64,000 nucleotides of DNA. Origin: Telluria antibiotica (lineage in GTDB: Bacteria > Pseudomonadota > Gammaproteobacteria > Burkholderiales > Burkholderiaceae_D). Each line of letters begins with the position of its first letter. The stretch's first letter is position 1. The stretch spans positions 124,001-188,000 of the forward strand of contig NZ_JAAQOM010000010.1 of assembly GCF_011682055.1 (NCBI RefSeq), given 5' to 3'. Position numbers and translations under genes: made by a program. The notes beneath the pieces were generated by a model that worked only from the letters and a program-made list of their open reading frames with translations, was not told the origin of the DNA and did no database searches. Below are positions 43,704 to 53,225 of the stretch, piece by piece.

Positions 43704-46700
43704 ATGATCTATCAAAAACGGATCCAGCTGACCAAGCTGGCGCTGGCTCTGTCGATCGCGCTCGCCGGCGTGCCGGCACTGGCGCAGAACACGACGTCGG
43801 CAGTCGGCGGTCGCGTCACGAGCGCTGACGGCCGGCCGGCCGCCGGGGCGCAAGTGCAAATCGTCCACACCGAATCCGGTTCCGTCAGCAACGTCGTCAC
43901 CGACGCGGAAGGCCGCTACGTCGCGCGCGGCCTGCGTACGGGCGGTCCGTACACGATCATTATCACCAAGGACGGCGTCACCGAGAAACGCGAAGGCATC
44001 TACCTGCAACTGGCGGAAACCGCCACCGTCGACGCCACCGTCGGCGCGCCGATGCAGACTGTGACCATCGCCGGCAACCGCGCCCGTTCCGAGATTTTCA
44101 ACCGCACCAATATGGGCGCGGGCACCGCGATCAGCAATGCGCAGCTGCAGATCCAGGCGTCGGTCAACCGCAACCTGCAGGACTACGCCCGTGCCGACCC
44201 GCGCGTGTCGCAAACCGACAAGGAACGCGGCGAACTCTCCGTCGCGGGCCAGAACTCGCGCTACAACTCCATTACCATCGACGGCGTGAACGTGAACGAC
44301 ACGTTCGGCCTGGAAGCCAACGGCAGCCCGACGACGCGCCAGCCGATCTCGATCGAGGCGATCCAGTCGACGCAGGTGAACGTCGCCAACTACGACGTCA
44401 CGCAGAAGGGCTACACGGGCGGTAACATCAACGCCGTCACCAAGTCCGGCACGAACCAGTGGAAGGGCGGCGTGTACTACGTGTACCGCGACGACCGCCT
44501 GGCCGGCCAGCGCTACAACACGGCCAACGGCACGTATTCGGATCCGGTGCCGTTCAAGGAAACGACCAAGGGCGTGTGGGCAAGCGGCCCGCTCGTCGAG
44601 GACAAGCTGTTCCTGTACGCGTTGTCGGAAGAGACGAATTCCTCGCGCAGCGCGCCGGACTACGGCCCGGTCGGTTCGAGCAACGGCACGACCGTCGCCA
44701 TCACCCCGGCCGAGATCGCCGCGGTGCAGAACATCATGAAGAGCCGCTACGGCGTCAACGCGGGCAACCTGGCCCAGGGCGGCGGCAACTTCGTGTCGCG
44801 CGAGCAGATGCTGAAGGTCGACTGGAACATCAGCGACAACCACCGCGCCAACATCCGCTACCAGCGCACCACGCAGGCCGAGCCGCAGTACTCGACCTTC
44901 AGCGCCACCGCGCTGAGCCTGGATTCGGCGTACTACTCGCAGGGCAAGCAGATCGAGACGACGGTGGCCCAGCTGTTCTCGGACTGGACCCCCACGTTCG
45001 CGACCGAACTGAAGGCCTCGACGCGCAACTACGATTCCGTCCCGACCAACAACACGACCTTGCCGACCATCGGCGTGCAATTCACGGGCGCGCTGCCGGC
45101 CGGTACGCCGAGCAACGTGACGACGGGTTCGCGCACCATCAACCTGGGCACGGACAACTCGCGCCACATGAACAAGCTGAGCACCCGCACGCAGGACTTC
45201 TACGCGGGCGCCAACTGGACGCTGGGCGACCACGAGATCAAGTTCGGTACCGACTACCAGAAGAACAAGATCTACAACGCGTTCCTGCAGAACGTGTACG
45301 GCAACTACACCTTCGGTTGCGACAACAACCTGACCTACTCGTTCGGCAGCATCAACTGCACGACCGCGTCGCAGGCCCAGGTCGAAGCCGCCGTGCTGGA
45401 AAACCTGCGCACGGGCCGCTTCACGTCGTACACGCTGCAGGTGCCGGCGCCGGGCTATACGCTGAACGACGCCGTCGCGGCGTTCAACATGACGAACACG
45501 GGCCTGTTCCTGCAGGATACGTGGAACGTCAACCGCCGCCTGACCTTGAACTACGGCTTCCGCGTGGATGACGTGGGCGTCGGCGGCCAGCCGGTCGCCA
45601 ACCCGAAAGTGGCGCAGGCCGTCGTGCTGAACCCGAACGCGCGCCAGACGGGCGGCTTCGGCTACAACAACCAGCAGACGATCGACGGCACCAAGCTGTT
45701 CCAGCCGCGCTTCGGCTTCAACTACAACTTCGACACCCCGCGCCGCATGCAGGTGCGCGGCGGCTTCGGCCTGTTCCAGGGCGCCGCGATGTCCGTCTGG
45801 CTCGCAAACCCGTACCAGAACACGGGCATGACGACGCAGCAGATCAACTGCTCGGCCACGGGTAACGCGAAGTGCCCGCCGACCGCGGGCACCCCGACCG
45901 GCACCTTCAGCACGGACGTCAACAACCAGCCGAAGCTGGGCGGCTCGTCCGCGCCGGTGGCCAACGTCGACCTGCTGGATCCGAACGTGAAGCAGCCGTC
46001 CGTGTGGAAAGCCAACCTGGCCTTCGAGACGGAACTGCCGTGGTACGGCCTCGTCGCCAGCGCCGAGGTGCTGTACGCGCACACGAAGGACGCGATCTTC
46101 TTCCAGAACCTGAACCTGGGCCAGCCGACGAAGATCGGCCAGGACGGCCGCCAGTTGTTCTGGAACGCGAACGGCCTGTCGCAGAACTGCTGGAGCGTGG
46201 GTAACAACGCCGTCAGCACGACGAAAGGCTGCACCAACACGACCAAGTCGCTGTCCAACGCCGCGTTCGGCAACGTGATCAAGGTCACCAACACGGACAA
46301 GGGCGAGAACCGCGTCTCCACCCTGGCGCTGTCGTACCCGATGACGAAGGGCCTGGGCTGGTCGATCGCCGCGAGCCACACGTATGCGACGGAAGTGTCG
46401 AACCTGACGTCGTCGACGTCCGGCTCGAACTACGGCGCCCGTTCGGCACTGAACCCGAACGACAACGTGGCCGCGAACTCGGCCTACCTGGTCAAGAACC
46501 GCATCAACGCCCTCGTGAATTTCGAGAAGGCCTTCTTCGGCACGTACAAGACCCGCTTCGGCGTGTTCTACGAAGGCCGTACCGGCAAGCCGTACAGCTG
46601 GACCTTCAAGAACGACGCGAACGGCGACGGCATCAGCAGCAACGACCTGATGTACATCCCGAAAGCGTTCGGTTCGGGCGAGGTCGTGTTCGCGGGCGAT

Positions 46701-47117
46701 ACGGCGACCAACCACGCCAACGAGCAACGTTTCTGGGACATCGTCAACGCCAACAAGGCGCTGCGCCAGGCCGCCGGCCACACCGTGGCCCGCTACAGCG
46801 ACTTCTCGCCGTGGACCAACAGCTTCGACCTGCGTATCAGCCAGGAAATCCCGGGCATGTTCAAGCGTAACAAGGCATCGATCTCGTTCGACGTCCTGAA
46901 CTTCGGCAACCTGCTGAACAAGAAATGGGGCCATATCTACGAGGCGCCGTTCTTCTCGGCGGGCGGCCAGACCCGCGGCTTCGTCGACTATGCCGGCCTC
47001 GATCCGAACGGACGCTACGTGTACGCCGTGCGCTCGACCGTCGACCCGCTGCAGATCCGCCAGGTCAAGGGCGAGTCGCAGTGGGCGGCACAGGTCACCG
47101 TCAAGTACGAGTTCTGA
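43704..47117 (+). CDS. TonB-dependent receptor, Oar-like, with N-terminal carboxypeptidase regulatory-like domain
   Basis: This outer-membrane receptor of 1137 residues begins with a signal peptide (LALALSIALAGVPALAQ), then a carboxypeptidase-D-like beta domain (VGGRVTSADGRPAAGAQVQI), a plug domain (about 115-240, with ITIDGVNVNDTFG) and a large 22-strand barrel ending in an aromatic residue (VTVKYEF). This Oar-like architecture takes up large substrates such as proteins, polysaccharides or oligonucleotides. The position between an adenosine deaminase and a nucleotidase suggests import of nucleic-acid fragments, an inference only. The ATG at 43704 has GGGGA upstream; a TTG 12 bases earlier is less likely. 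Confidence 0.93.
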   Translation: MIYQKRIQLTKLALALSIALAGVPALAQNTTSAVGGRVTSADGRPAAGAQVQIVHTESGSVSNVVTDAEGRYVARGLRTGGPYTIIITKDGVTEKREGIYLQLAETATVDATVGAPMQTVTIAGNRARSEIFNRTNMGAGTAISNAQLQIQASVNRNLQDYARADPRVSQTDKERGELSVAGQNSRYNSITIDGVNVNDTFGLEANGSPTTRQPISIEAIQSTQVNVANYDVTQKGYTGGNINAVTKSGTNQWKGGVYYVYRDDRLAGQRYNTANGTYSDPVPFKETTKGVWASGPLVEDKLFLYALSEETNSSRSAPDYGPVGSSNGTTVAITPAEIAAVQNIMKSRYGVNAGNLAQGGGNFVSREQMLKVDWNISDNHRANIRYQRTTQAEPQYSTFSATALSLDSAYYSQGKQIETTVAQLFSDWTPTFATELKASTRNYDSVPTNNTTLPTIGVQFTGALPAGTPSNVTTGSRTINLGTDNSRHMNKLSTRTQDFYAGANWTLGDHEIKFGTDYQKNKIYNAFLQNVYGNYTFGCDNNLTYSFGSINCTTASQAQVEAAVLENLRTGRFTSYTLQVPAPGYTLNDAVAAFNMTNTGLFLQDTWNVNRRLTLNYGFRVDDVGVGGQPVANPKVAQAVVLNPNARQTGGFGYNNQQTIDGTKLFQPRFGFNYNFDTPRRMQVRGGFGLFQGAAMSVWLANPYQNTGMTTQQINCSATGNAKCPPTAGTPTGTFSTDVNNQPKLGGSSAPVANVDLLDPNVKQPSVWKANLAFETELPWYGLVASAEVLYAHTKDAIFFQNLNLGQPTKIGQDGRQLFWNANGLSQNCWSVGNNAVSTTKGCTNTTKSLSNAAFGNVIKVTNTDKGENRVSTLALSYPMTKGLGWSIAASHTYATEVSNLTSSTSGSNYGARSALNPNDNVAANSAYLVKNRINALVNFEKAFFGTYKTRFGVFYEGRTGKPYSWTFKNDANGDGISSNDLMYIPKAFGSGEVVFAGDTATNHANEQRFWDIVNANKALRQAAGHTVARYSDFSPWTNSFDLRISQEIPGMFKRNKASISFDVLNFGNLLNKKWGHIYEAPFFSAGGQTRGFVDYAGLDPNGRYVYAVRSTVDPLQIRQVKGESQWAAQVTVKYEF

Positions 47118-47153
47118 TCGTTTCGATCTGAACGCCGTCGCATGACGTGACGA

Positions 47154-47183
47154 AACGGCCGGTGGCGACACCGGCCGTTTTTT
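47154..47183 (+). terminator. intrinsic terminator after the TonB-dependent receptor
   Basis: AACGGCCGGTG (47154-47164) pairs with CACCGGCCGTT (47169-47179) around a GCGA loop and is followed by a run of T (47178-47183), a textbook intrinsic terminator. It isolates the receptor gene from the nucleotidase gene. Confidence 0.9.
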
Positions 47184-47271
47184 CGTTGTTGTTTCGCCGT
47201 CCGTAAAGACCCGAGGCAGAAGCGCCGATGCCATAATCGGCGACCGCTGTCCGCATTAAAAAAGGCTACCC

Positions 47272-48957
47272 ATGATCGTCTTCCGTCCGTCCCTGCTGGC
47301 CCTCGGCGCGGCGCTGCTGCTGGCCGGCTGCGCCGGCACGCCGGCCCGGCCGCCAGGTCCGCTGGAGATCAACCTCGTCGCGCTGAACGACTTCCACGGC
47401 AACCTCGAACCCAGCAAGTACACGTACACGCCGCCCGGCGCCACCGCGCCGCGCACGATCCAGGCCGGCGGCATCGACGTGTTGAAAGGTGCCCTCGACG
47501 CTTTCCGCAAGGACGACCCCGACCTGCTGTTCGTCGCCGCCGGCGACCTCGTGGGCGCGAGCCCCGCCGTGTCGTCGATGTTCGCCGACGAGCCGAGCAT
47601 CGAGGCCCTGAACCGCATGGGCCTCGTCGCCAGCTCGCTCGGCAACCACGAATTCGACCAGGGCCCGCAGGAGCTGCTGCGCCAGCAGCATGGCGGCTGC
47701 GATTCGCCGCGCCCCGCGAAGGCCTGCCGCTACGCGCCGGACTTCAAGGGCGCCGGCTTCACGTACCTGGCGGCCAACGTCGTCGACGCGCGCACGGGCA
47801 AGAATCTCGTGCCAGGGTCGCGCGTCGTCGACGTCAAGGGCATCAAGGTCGGCCTGATCGGCGCAGTGCTGCACGACCTCGCGTCCGTGACGGTGCCTGC
47901 GGCGATCCAGGGCCTGGACGTGCGCGACGAAGCGGCCGCGATCAACGCCCAGCTGCCCGCGCTGCGCGCGCAGGGCGCCCAGGTGTTCGTCGTGCTGATC
48001 CACGAAGGCGGCTTCGCCGACCAGCCGTACGACGAGGCCGATTGCAATACGCTGCACGGTCCCATCGTCGCCATCGCGAAGAAGCTCGACCCGGCCATCC
48101 GCCTCGTCATCAGCGGTCATTCGCACACGGGCTATCTGTGCAAGGTGGACGGCAAGGTGGTCACGCAGGCCGACGCCTACGGCCACCTGCTGTCGCGCAT
48201 CAAGCTCACCCTGGATCCCGTCACGAAGGCTGTCGAGGACATCCAGGTGCGCAACGTCGTGATGGCCCCGGACGCATTCACGCCGGACGCCGGCCTGTCC
48301 GCCTACCTGGCCGACGTGCGCGCGAAGAGCCGCGCGGAGCTGGGCAAGCCGGTGGCGCGCATCGCGGGGGCGTTGTCCCGCCACGAGGCGCCGTCGGGCG
48401 AATCGCCGCTGGGCGATGCGATCGCCGACGCGGCCGTCGCCGCCACGCGCGAGCAGGGCGTGCAGATCGGCTTCATGAACGCGGGCGGCATCCGCAAGGA
48501 CCTGGAATCGGGCGAGGGCGGCGTCGTCACGTTCGGCCAGGCCCAGGCCGTTCTCCCGTTCGGGAACACGCTCGTCGTGATGGACCTCACGGGCGCGCAG
48601 CTGCGCACCCTGCTCGAACAGCAGTGGGACCGGCCCGCGTCGTCCGGCGCGTCGATCCTCGCAGTGTCGGGCAGCCTCGCGTACGACTGGGACGGCACGC
48701 AGCCGCCGGGCCGCCGGGTCGTACCGGGCAGCGTGAAAGTCGATGGCGTGCCGCTCGCCGACGACAAGGTCTACCGCGTCGTGGCCAACAACTTCCTGGC
48801 AGGCGGCGGCGACAACTTCCCCGCGTTCGCGCAGGGCACGCGCCGTGCCGACACGGGCGTGCGCGATCTCGACGCGCTGGTCGCCTGGCTGCAGAAGCAT
48901 CCGGAGATGGGCGCCGCGGCCGTGGCCGCGCCGCAGCGCATCCGCAAAATCCGATAA
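47272..48957 (+). CDS. 5'-nucleotidase / metallophosphatase lipoprotein (UshA-like)
   Basis: This 561-residue protein has a lipoprotein signal (LLLAGC, cysteine near residue 20), an N-terminal metallophosphoesterase domain with LVALNDFHGNLEP, AAGDLVGASP, LGNHEFDQG, and GHSH motifs, and a C-terminal 5'-nucleotidase domain with the substrate-binding GGIRKDLESG and LRTLLEQQW segments and FLAGGGDNFPAF near the end. It would remove phosphate from extracellular or periplasmic nucleotides to yield nucleosides. It precedes the S1/P1 nuclease gene by 13 bp. Confidence 0.95.
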   Translation: MIVFRPSLLALGAALLLAGCAGTPARPPGPLEINLVALNDFHGNLEPSKYTYTPPGATAPRTIQAGGIDVLKGALDAFRKDDPDLLFVAAGDLVGASPAVSSMFADEPSIEALNRMGLVASSLGNHEFDQGPQELLRQQHGGCDSPRPAKACRYAPDFKGAGFTYLAANVVDARTGKNLVPGSRVVDVKGIKVGLIGAVLHDLASVTVPAAIQGLDVRDEAAAINAQLPALRAQGAQVFVVLIHEGGFADQPYDEADCNTLHGPIVAIAKKLDPAIRLVISGHSHTGYLCKVDGKVVTQADAYGHLLSRIKLTLDPVTKAVEDIQVRNVVMAPDAFTPDAGLSAYLADVRAKSRAELGKPVARIAGALSRHEAPSGESPLGDAIADAAVAATREQGVQIGFMNAGGIRKDLESGEGGVVTFGQAQAVLPFGNTLVVMDLTGAQLRTLLEQQWDRPASSGASILAVSGSLAYDWDGTQPPGRRVVPGSVKVDGVPLADDKVYRVVANNFLAGGGDNFPAFAQGTRRADTGVRDLDALVAWLQKHPEMGAAAVAAPQRIRKIR

Positions 48958-48970
48958 CGATATAAACAGT

Positions 48971-50041
48971 ATGAAACGAAATCTTCTGCCGAAAACGATC
49001 GCCTGCGCGCTGCTGCTCGTAGGCGCCTCCGTGTCGCTGGACGCGGCCGCGTGGGGCACGGACGGCCACCGCGCCGTCGGCGCCATCGCCGACCAGCTTA
49101 TCAAGGGCACCCGGGCCGAGCGCCACGTCAAGGCGATGCTGCTGCCGGGCGAATCGCTGGAAGCCGTGTCCACGTGGCCCGACTGCGTGAAAGGCAACTG
49201 GTGCGGTCCCCAGACGCCGGACATGATCGCGTACGTGGCCGCGAATCCGAAGCACAGCGAATACCACTACACGGACGTGCCGTTCCAGCTCGACCACTAC
49301 CACGACGGCGCGCCCGGCACGGCCGACGACGACATCGTGCAGACCCTGAAGGAGTGCATCGCCGTCCTGCGCGGCAACGACACGCCGGTGACGAACCCGC
49401 ACAACTTCACGCAGCGCCAGGCGCTGATCCTCGTCACGCACCTGGCCGGCGACATTGTCCAGCCCCTGCACGTGGGCGCGGCGTTCGTCGACAAGGACGG
49501 GCATTTCGTCGTGCCGACGACGAAGGCCGAGATCGACGAGACCGCGGTCTTCGATTCGCGCGGCGGCAACAACTTCCTGCTGGACGACGCGAAGATCGAG
49601 CAGATGTCCGCCAATCTGATCCCGCCGGGCGAACCGAAGCCGGAGAAGCCGGGCGTGCCGAAGGCGCTGACGAAGCCGTTCCACTCGTACTGGGACAGCA
49701 CGACGGTCGATTATGCGTTCCGCCGCATCCGCACGAAGACGCCGGAGCAGTTCGCCCAGGCCGTCATCGCCGCCAGGCCCGCGGTCGCGAAGAGCGCGGG
49801 CGACCCGGCAACGTGGCCTTACCAGTGGGCCGACGACACGCTGGCCGTGTCGAAAACGGCGTTCGCCGGCGTCACGGCGGGCGCCATCGTGCCGCAGGTC
49901 GACAAGCAAGGCGCGACGTACTACACGTGGAGCCTGGAAGTGCCGGGCGATTATCCGGTGCCCAGCTCCGCGCTGGCGAAGACGCAGATCATCAAGGGCG
50001 GCTACCGCCTGGCCGCGCTGCTGAAGGCGATCTGGCCGTGA
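48971..50041 (+). CDS. S1/P1 nuclease
   Basis: This 356-residue exported nuclease degrades single-stranded DNA and RNA using three zinc ions. A signal peptide ending near ASVSLDAAA leaves WGTDGHRAVG, whose tryptophan and histidine are the first zinc ligands. Later ligands are visible in WPDCV, EYHYTDVPF, LVTHLAGDIVQPLHVG, GGNNF and FHSYWDS. The substrate-binding insertions look complete. Together with the nucleotidase it provides the extracellular degradation of nucleic acids. The start was chosen at the signal peptide, since the frame extends into the upstream gene. Confidence 0.95.
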   Translation: MKRNLLPKTIACALLLVGASVSLDAAAWGTDGHRAVGAIADQLIKGTRAERHVKAMLLPGESLEAVSTWPDCVKGNWCGPQTPDMIAYVAANPKHSEYHYTDVPFQLDHYHDGAPGTADDDIVQTLKECIAVLRGNDTPVTNPHNFTQRQALILVTHLAGDIVQPLHVGAAFVDKDGHFVVPTTKAEIDETAVFDSRGGNNFLLDDAKIEQMSANLIPPGEPKPEKPGVPKALTKPFHSYWDSTTVDYAFRRIRTKTPEQFAQAVIAARPAVAKSAGDPATWPYQWADDTLAVSKTAFAGVTAGAIVPQVDKQGATYYTWSLEVPGDYPVPSSALAKTQIIKGGYRLAALLKAIWP

Positions 50042-50076
50042 GCTGGCCGTAATGCGCGCGGCCGCTATCCTGCGCG

Positions 50077-50112
50077 AGCCGCCGCGTGCCCACGAGGCCG
50101 CGGCGGCTTTTT
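50077..50112 (+). terminator. intrinsic terminator after the S1/P1 nuclease
   Basis: AGCCGCCGCG (50077-50086) pairs with CGCGGCGGCT (50099-50108) around a 12-nt loop, followed by TTTTT. It ends the nucleotidase-nuclease transcript about 35 bp after the stop. Confidence 0.85.
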
Positions 50113-50160
50113 CATGCACTCTCCGTTAGAATTGGCGTCCCATCGTACCGGACCGCTTCC

Positions 50161-50994
50161 ATGCCCACCTCGTTTCGTCTCGCCCTGCCTTTGTCCCTGT
50201 TGATCGCGCTGCCGGCCGCCGCCGCCGATGGCGACGCGCGTACTGTGCCCTTGTGGGAGGCGGGCGTGGGCGCCGCCGTGTTCAGCACGCCCGCGTACCC
50301 GGCCTCGTCGGACCGCAGCACGCGCGGCATCGCGCTGCCGTTCCTGCTGTACCGCGGCAAGGTGCTGCGCGTCGACCAGGGTGGCGTGGGCGCGCGCCTG
50401 GTGAACACGGACCGGGTGGAGTTCGACGTCGGCTTCGCCGCCGCGTTGCCGGCGCACTCGAAGGACGTGGCGGCGCGGCGCGGCATGCCCGATCTCGGCA
50501 CGCTCGTGGAATTCGGCCCGCGCGTGAAATACAAGTTCGCCGACCTGGGCGCTGCGGGCCGGCTGCGCGCGGAGCTGCCGGTGCGGGCCGTCATCGAAGG
50601 CCGCGGCGGTTTCAGGCGCCAGGGCTGGACGACGGAGCCGCGCCTCGTGTGGGAACAGCGCGGCGACGGCGGCCGCTGGACATTGGAGACCCAGCTGGGC
50701 GCCGTGTTCGGCGACCGCCGCATCCACCGCTATTTCTACGAAGTGGCACCGCAGTACGCGACGGCGGACCGGCCGGCCTACCGGGCCGATGGCGGCTTGA
50801 TGCTCGTGCGGACGGGCGTGTTCGGCACGGTCCGCGTCAACCCGGACGTGCGCGTGTTCGGGTTCGTACGGCTGGACAGCTATGCGGGGAATGCGAACCA
50901 GGACAGTCCGCTGTTCGAGAAGAAGGCCGGGGTGTCGGCCGGGGTCGGGTTCGCGTGGACGCTGGCACGGTCGGCCCGCAGCGCGAACGAGTGA
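50161..50994 (+). CDS. MipA/OmpV family outer-membrane protein
   Basis: This 277-residue protein has a signal peptide (LALPLSLLIALPAAAADG), then the family opening WEAGVGAAVFSTPAYPASSD and amphipathic strands (PFLLYRGKVLRVDQGGVGAR, LMLVRTGVFGTVRVNPDVRV). MipA/OmpV proteins are small outer-membrane barrels; MipA scaffolds MltA and PBP1b in E. coli, but most homologues are uncharacterised. No mltA gene is near. The start at 50161 fits the signal peptide. Confidence 0.85.
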   Translation: MPTSFRLALPLSLLIALPAAAADGDARTVPLWEAGVGAAVFSTPAYPASSDRSTRGIALPFLLYRGKVLRVDQGGVGARLVNTDRVEFDVGFAAALPAHSKDVAARRGMPDLGTLVEFGPRVKYKFADLGAAGRLRAELPVRAVIEGRGGFRRQGWTTEPRLVWEQRGDGGRWTLETQLGAVFGDRRIHRYFYEVAPQYATADRPAYRADGGLMLVRTGVFGTVRVNPDVRVFGFVRLDSYAGNANQDSPLFEKKAGVSAGVGFAWTLARSARSANE

Positions 50995-51012
50995 TGCGGC
51001 ACCGGAAGCGCC

Positions 51013-51132
51013 GTAGGGTGGGCACCCCGTGCCCACGCGTAACGCCAACATATCGGCACCGTCCGCGTGGGCGGAGGGCCGCCCACCCTACGAAAGGCAG
51101 TGGTAGGGTGGACGGGTCTCCCGTCCACGCGT
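51013..51132. repeat. three-copy REP-like palindromic repeat
   Basis: Three related units sit between the MipA and permease genes: GTAGGGTGGGCAC..GTGCCCACGCGT (51013-51040), its inverted form GCGTGGGCGG...CCGCCCACCCTAC (51065-51091), and GTAGGGTGGACGGG...CCCGTCCACGCG (51103-51132). Each is internally palindromic. Elements beginning GTAGGGTGGGC are widespread intergenic repeats in this and other proteobacterial groups. Tail-to-tail position between convergent genes is typical. Confidence 0.8.
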
Positions 51133-51165
51133 TCAACAACCGCTTGCCTATCGGCGCACCGATAA

Positions 51166-52131
51166 TTACCGCGACTTTACGAACGGCTTGCCGATCGCTT
51201 TCGGCGCGACGGACTTGGCCATTAATCCCGCGAGAACGACGACAGTGACGACGTAGGGAATCGCCTGGATCAGCGACCCCGGCAAGCGTCCAACGACGGG
51301 CAGGTCGACGCCTTCGAGCTGGATCTGGATGGCGCCGAACAGGCCGAACATCAGGCAGCCGAGCACCGTGTGCAGCGGGCGCCAGTTGCCGAACACGAGG
51401 GCCGTCAGCGCGAGATAGCCGGCGCCGGCCGACATGTCGCGCAGGAAGAAGCCGCTCTGGACCAGCGTGAGATAGGCACCCGAGAACGAGCACAGCACGC
51501 CCGCCACGAGCATGGCCAGATAGCGCGTGCGCTCGACGGAGACGCCGGCCGCGTCGGCCGCATGCGGGTTCTCGCCGCAGGCGCGCAGGCGCAGGCCGAA
51601 GCGGCTGTGGTACACGACCCAGTGCACGATCGGCAGCAGCAGGAACGCGACGTACACGAGCACCGACTGACCGCCGATCACGTGGCCGTACAGCCAGCCG
51701 ATGACGGGGATGTTGTCCAGTGCGGCGGTGCCGGGCAGGATCACGTCCAGCAGGCGCGCGTTGCGCAGGTCCGGCGTGCGGCCGCCCTGCTGGAAGAAGA
51801 ATTGCGCGAGCACGAACGTCAGGCCGCTCATCGCGATGTTGATGGCGATGCCGGCGACGAGCTGGTTGCCCTTCTGCGTGATCGACACGAACGCCTGCAC
51901 CATCGCGAGGGCGACGGAAACGCCCATGCCGGCGAGGATGCCGTACCACGGGTTCTGCGTGGCGTAGGCGACGGCGGCCGATGCGAATGCCGATGCGAGG
52001 ATCTTGCCTTCGAGGCCGATGTCGACGACGCCGGAACGCTCGGCGAACAGGCCGGCCAGCGCGGCGAACATCAGCACGGGCGCGTTGCGGATCGTCGAGA
52101 CGATGATGCTGGCGATGTGGAAGTCTTCCAT
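51166..52131 (-). CDS. nucleoside-type ABC transporter permease (second permease)
   Basis: This 321-residue inner-membrane permease is of the branched-chain-amino-acid/ribose family as used by BMP nucleoside importers (NupQ/YufQ type). The N-terminal FAALAGLFAERSGVVDIGLE segment, with the helix that contacts the ATPase, is typical; eight to ten helices follow, with RACGENPHAADAAGV in a cytoplasmic loop. It directly follows the other permease gene (stop and start within a few bases). Confidence 0.92.
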   Translation of the reverse strand: MEDFHIASIIVSTIRNAPVLMFAALAGLFAERSGVVDIGLEGKILASAFASAAVAYATQNPWYGILAGMGVSVALAMVQAFVSITQKGNQLVAGIAINIAMSGLTFVLAQFFFQQGGRTPDLRNARLLDVILPGTAALDNIPVIGWLYGHVIGGQSVLVYVAFLLLPIVHWVVYHSRFGLRLRACGENPHAADAAGVSVERTRYLAMLVAGVLCSFSGAYLTLVQSGFFLRDMSAGAGYLALTALVFGNWRPLHTVLGCLMFGLFGAIQIQLEGVDLPVVGRLPGSLIQAIPYVVTVVVLAGLMAKSVAPKAIGKPFVKSR

Positions 52132-53223
52132 TCAAGCCTCCTTGGTGGCGCGGGTGACGTTGATCAGTTTCAGGACCGCGGGGGCGTAGAAGTTCTCCAT
52201 CGCGCCGCAGAACAGGATGATCAGGCCCTGGATGAAGATGAACGTCTCCTGCGGGATGTTCGGCTTTTCCAGCGAGAGGTCGAAGCCGCCCTGGATCAGC
52301 GCGCCGAACAGCACGGACGACAGGAAGATGCCGACCGGGTGCTGGCGGCCCATCAGCGCGATGGCGATGCCCACGAAGCCAGCACCCGCCGGGAAGTTCA
52401 GCGACAGGTAGTGCGTGGAACCCATCACGGAGTTGACGGCGCCGAGACCCGCCAGCGCGCCCGAGACGAGCATCGTGACGATGATGGTGCGGCTGATCTT
52501 CACGCCCGCGTAATGCGCGGCGTGCGCGTTCAGGCCCGTCGCGCGCAGCTGGTAGCCCCACGACGAACGCCACACGACGACGCCGTAGACCACGAGGGCG
52601 ACGATGGCGAGGATGAAGCTGATGTTCAGAGGCGCATCGCCCAGCACGGGCAATACCTTGTTCAGCAGGGGCAGGGCGGCGCTGTCGGCGAACACGCGCG
52701 ACGCCGGATTCTGCTGGCCTTCCGGAATCAGCTTCAGGATCAGCCAGTTCATCACGTTCGCGGCGATGAAGTTGAACATGATCGTCGTGACGACGACGTG
52801 GCTGCCGCGCTTCGCCTGCAGGTAGCCGGGGATGAAGGCCCACAGCGCGCCGAAGACGGCCGCGCCGATCATCGCGAGCGGGATCATCAGGATGCCGGGC
52901 AGGTGGGCGTCGAGCGCCAGCACGGCCCACGTCAGGCCCAGGCCGCCGATATACATCTGGCCTTCGGCGCCGATGTTGAAGAGGCCCGCCTGCATCGCGA
53001 TCGACACGGCGAGGCCCGCGAAGATGAAGGTGCTCGCGTAGAACAGCGTGTACGCGAGGCCCTCGGGATCGAGGATCGCGCTGTCGACGAGGATGCGCAG
53101 CGATTCCGCCGGGCTCTCGCCAAGCAGGTGGATCACGAGCGCCGCGACGAGCAGCGCCGATATCAGGTTCAGGACGGGCAGCACGAAAGCCGTGGCCCAG
53201 CGTGGGAGTTCGGTCTTTTTCAT
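52132..53223 (-). CDS. nucleoside-type ABC transporter permease (first permease)
   Basis: This 363-residue permease is of the NupP/YufP type with a longer N-terminal helix than its partner (MKKTELPRWATAFVLPVLNL) and the family segments GLFNIGAEGQMYIGGLG and the cytoplasmic RATGLNAHAAHYAGV block. It forms a heterodimer with the second permease. The start is 2 bp after the ATPase stop. A longer frame upstream lies within the ATPase gene. Confidence 0.92.
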   Translation of the reverse strand: MKKTELPRWATAFVLPVLNLISALLVAALVIHLLGESPAESLRILVDSAILDPEGLAYTLFYASTFIFAGLAVSIAMQAGLFNIGAEGQMYIGGLGLTWAVLALDAHLPGILMIPLAMIGAAVFGALWAFIPGYLQAKRGSHVVVTTIMFNFIAANVMNWLILKLIPEGQQNPASRVFADSAALPLLNKVLPVLGDAPLNISFILAIVALVVYGVVVWRSSWGYQLRATGLNAHAAHYAGVKISRTIIVTMLVSGALAGLGAVNSVMGSTHYLSLNFPAGAGFVGIAIALMGRQHPVGIFLSSVLFGALIQGGFDLSLEKPNIPQETFIFIQGLIILFCGAMENFYAPAVLKLINVTRATKEA

Positions 53224-53225
53224 GA

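Noticed and set aside
43647..47234. 1195-residue frame antisense to the TonB-dependent receptor
   Set aside because: Composition is dominated by Val, Arg, Ala and Asp with no domains. It mirrors the third-position GC of the receptor gene on the other strand.
51013..51132. Repeat cluster considered as a CRISPR array
   Set aside because: The units are palindromic, inverted relative to each other and lack unique spacers of constant length; no cas genes are present.
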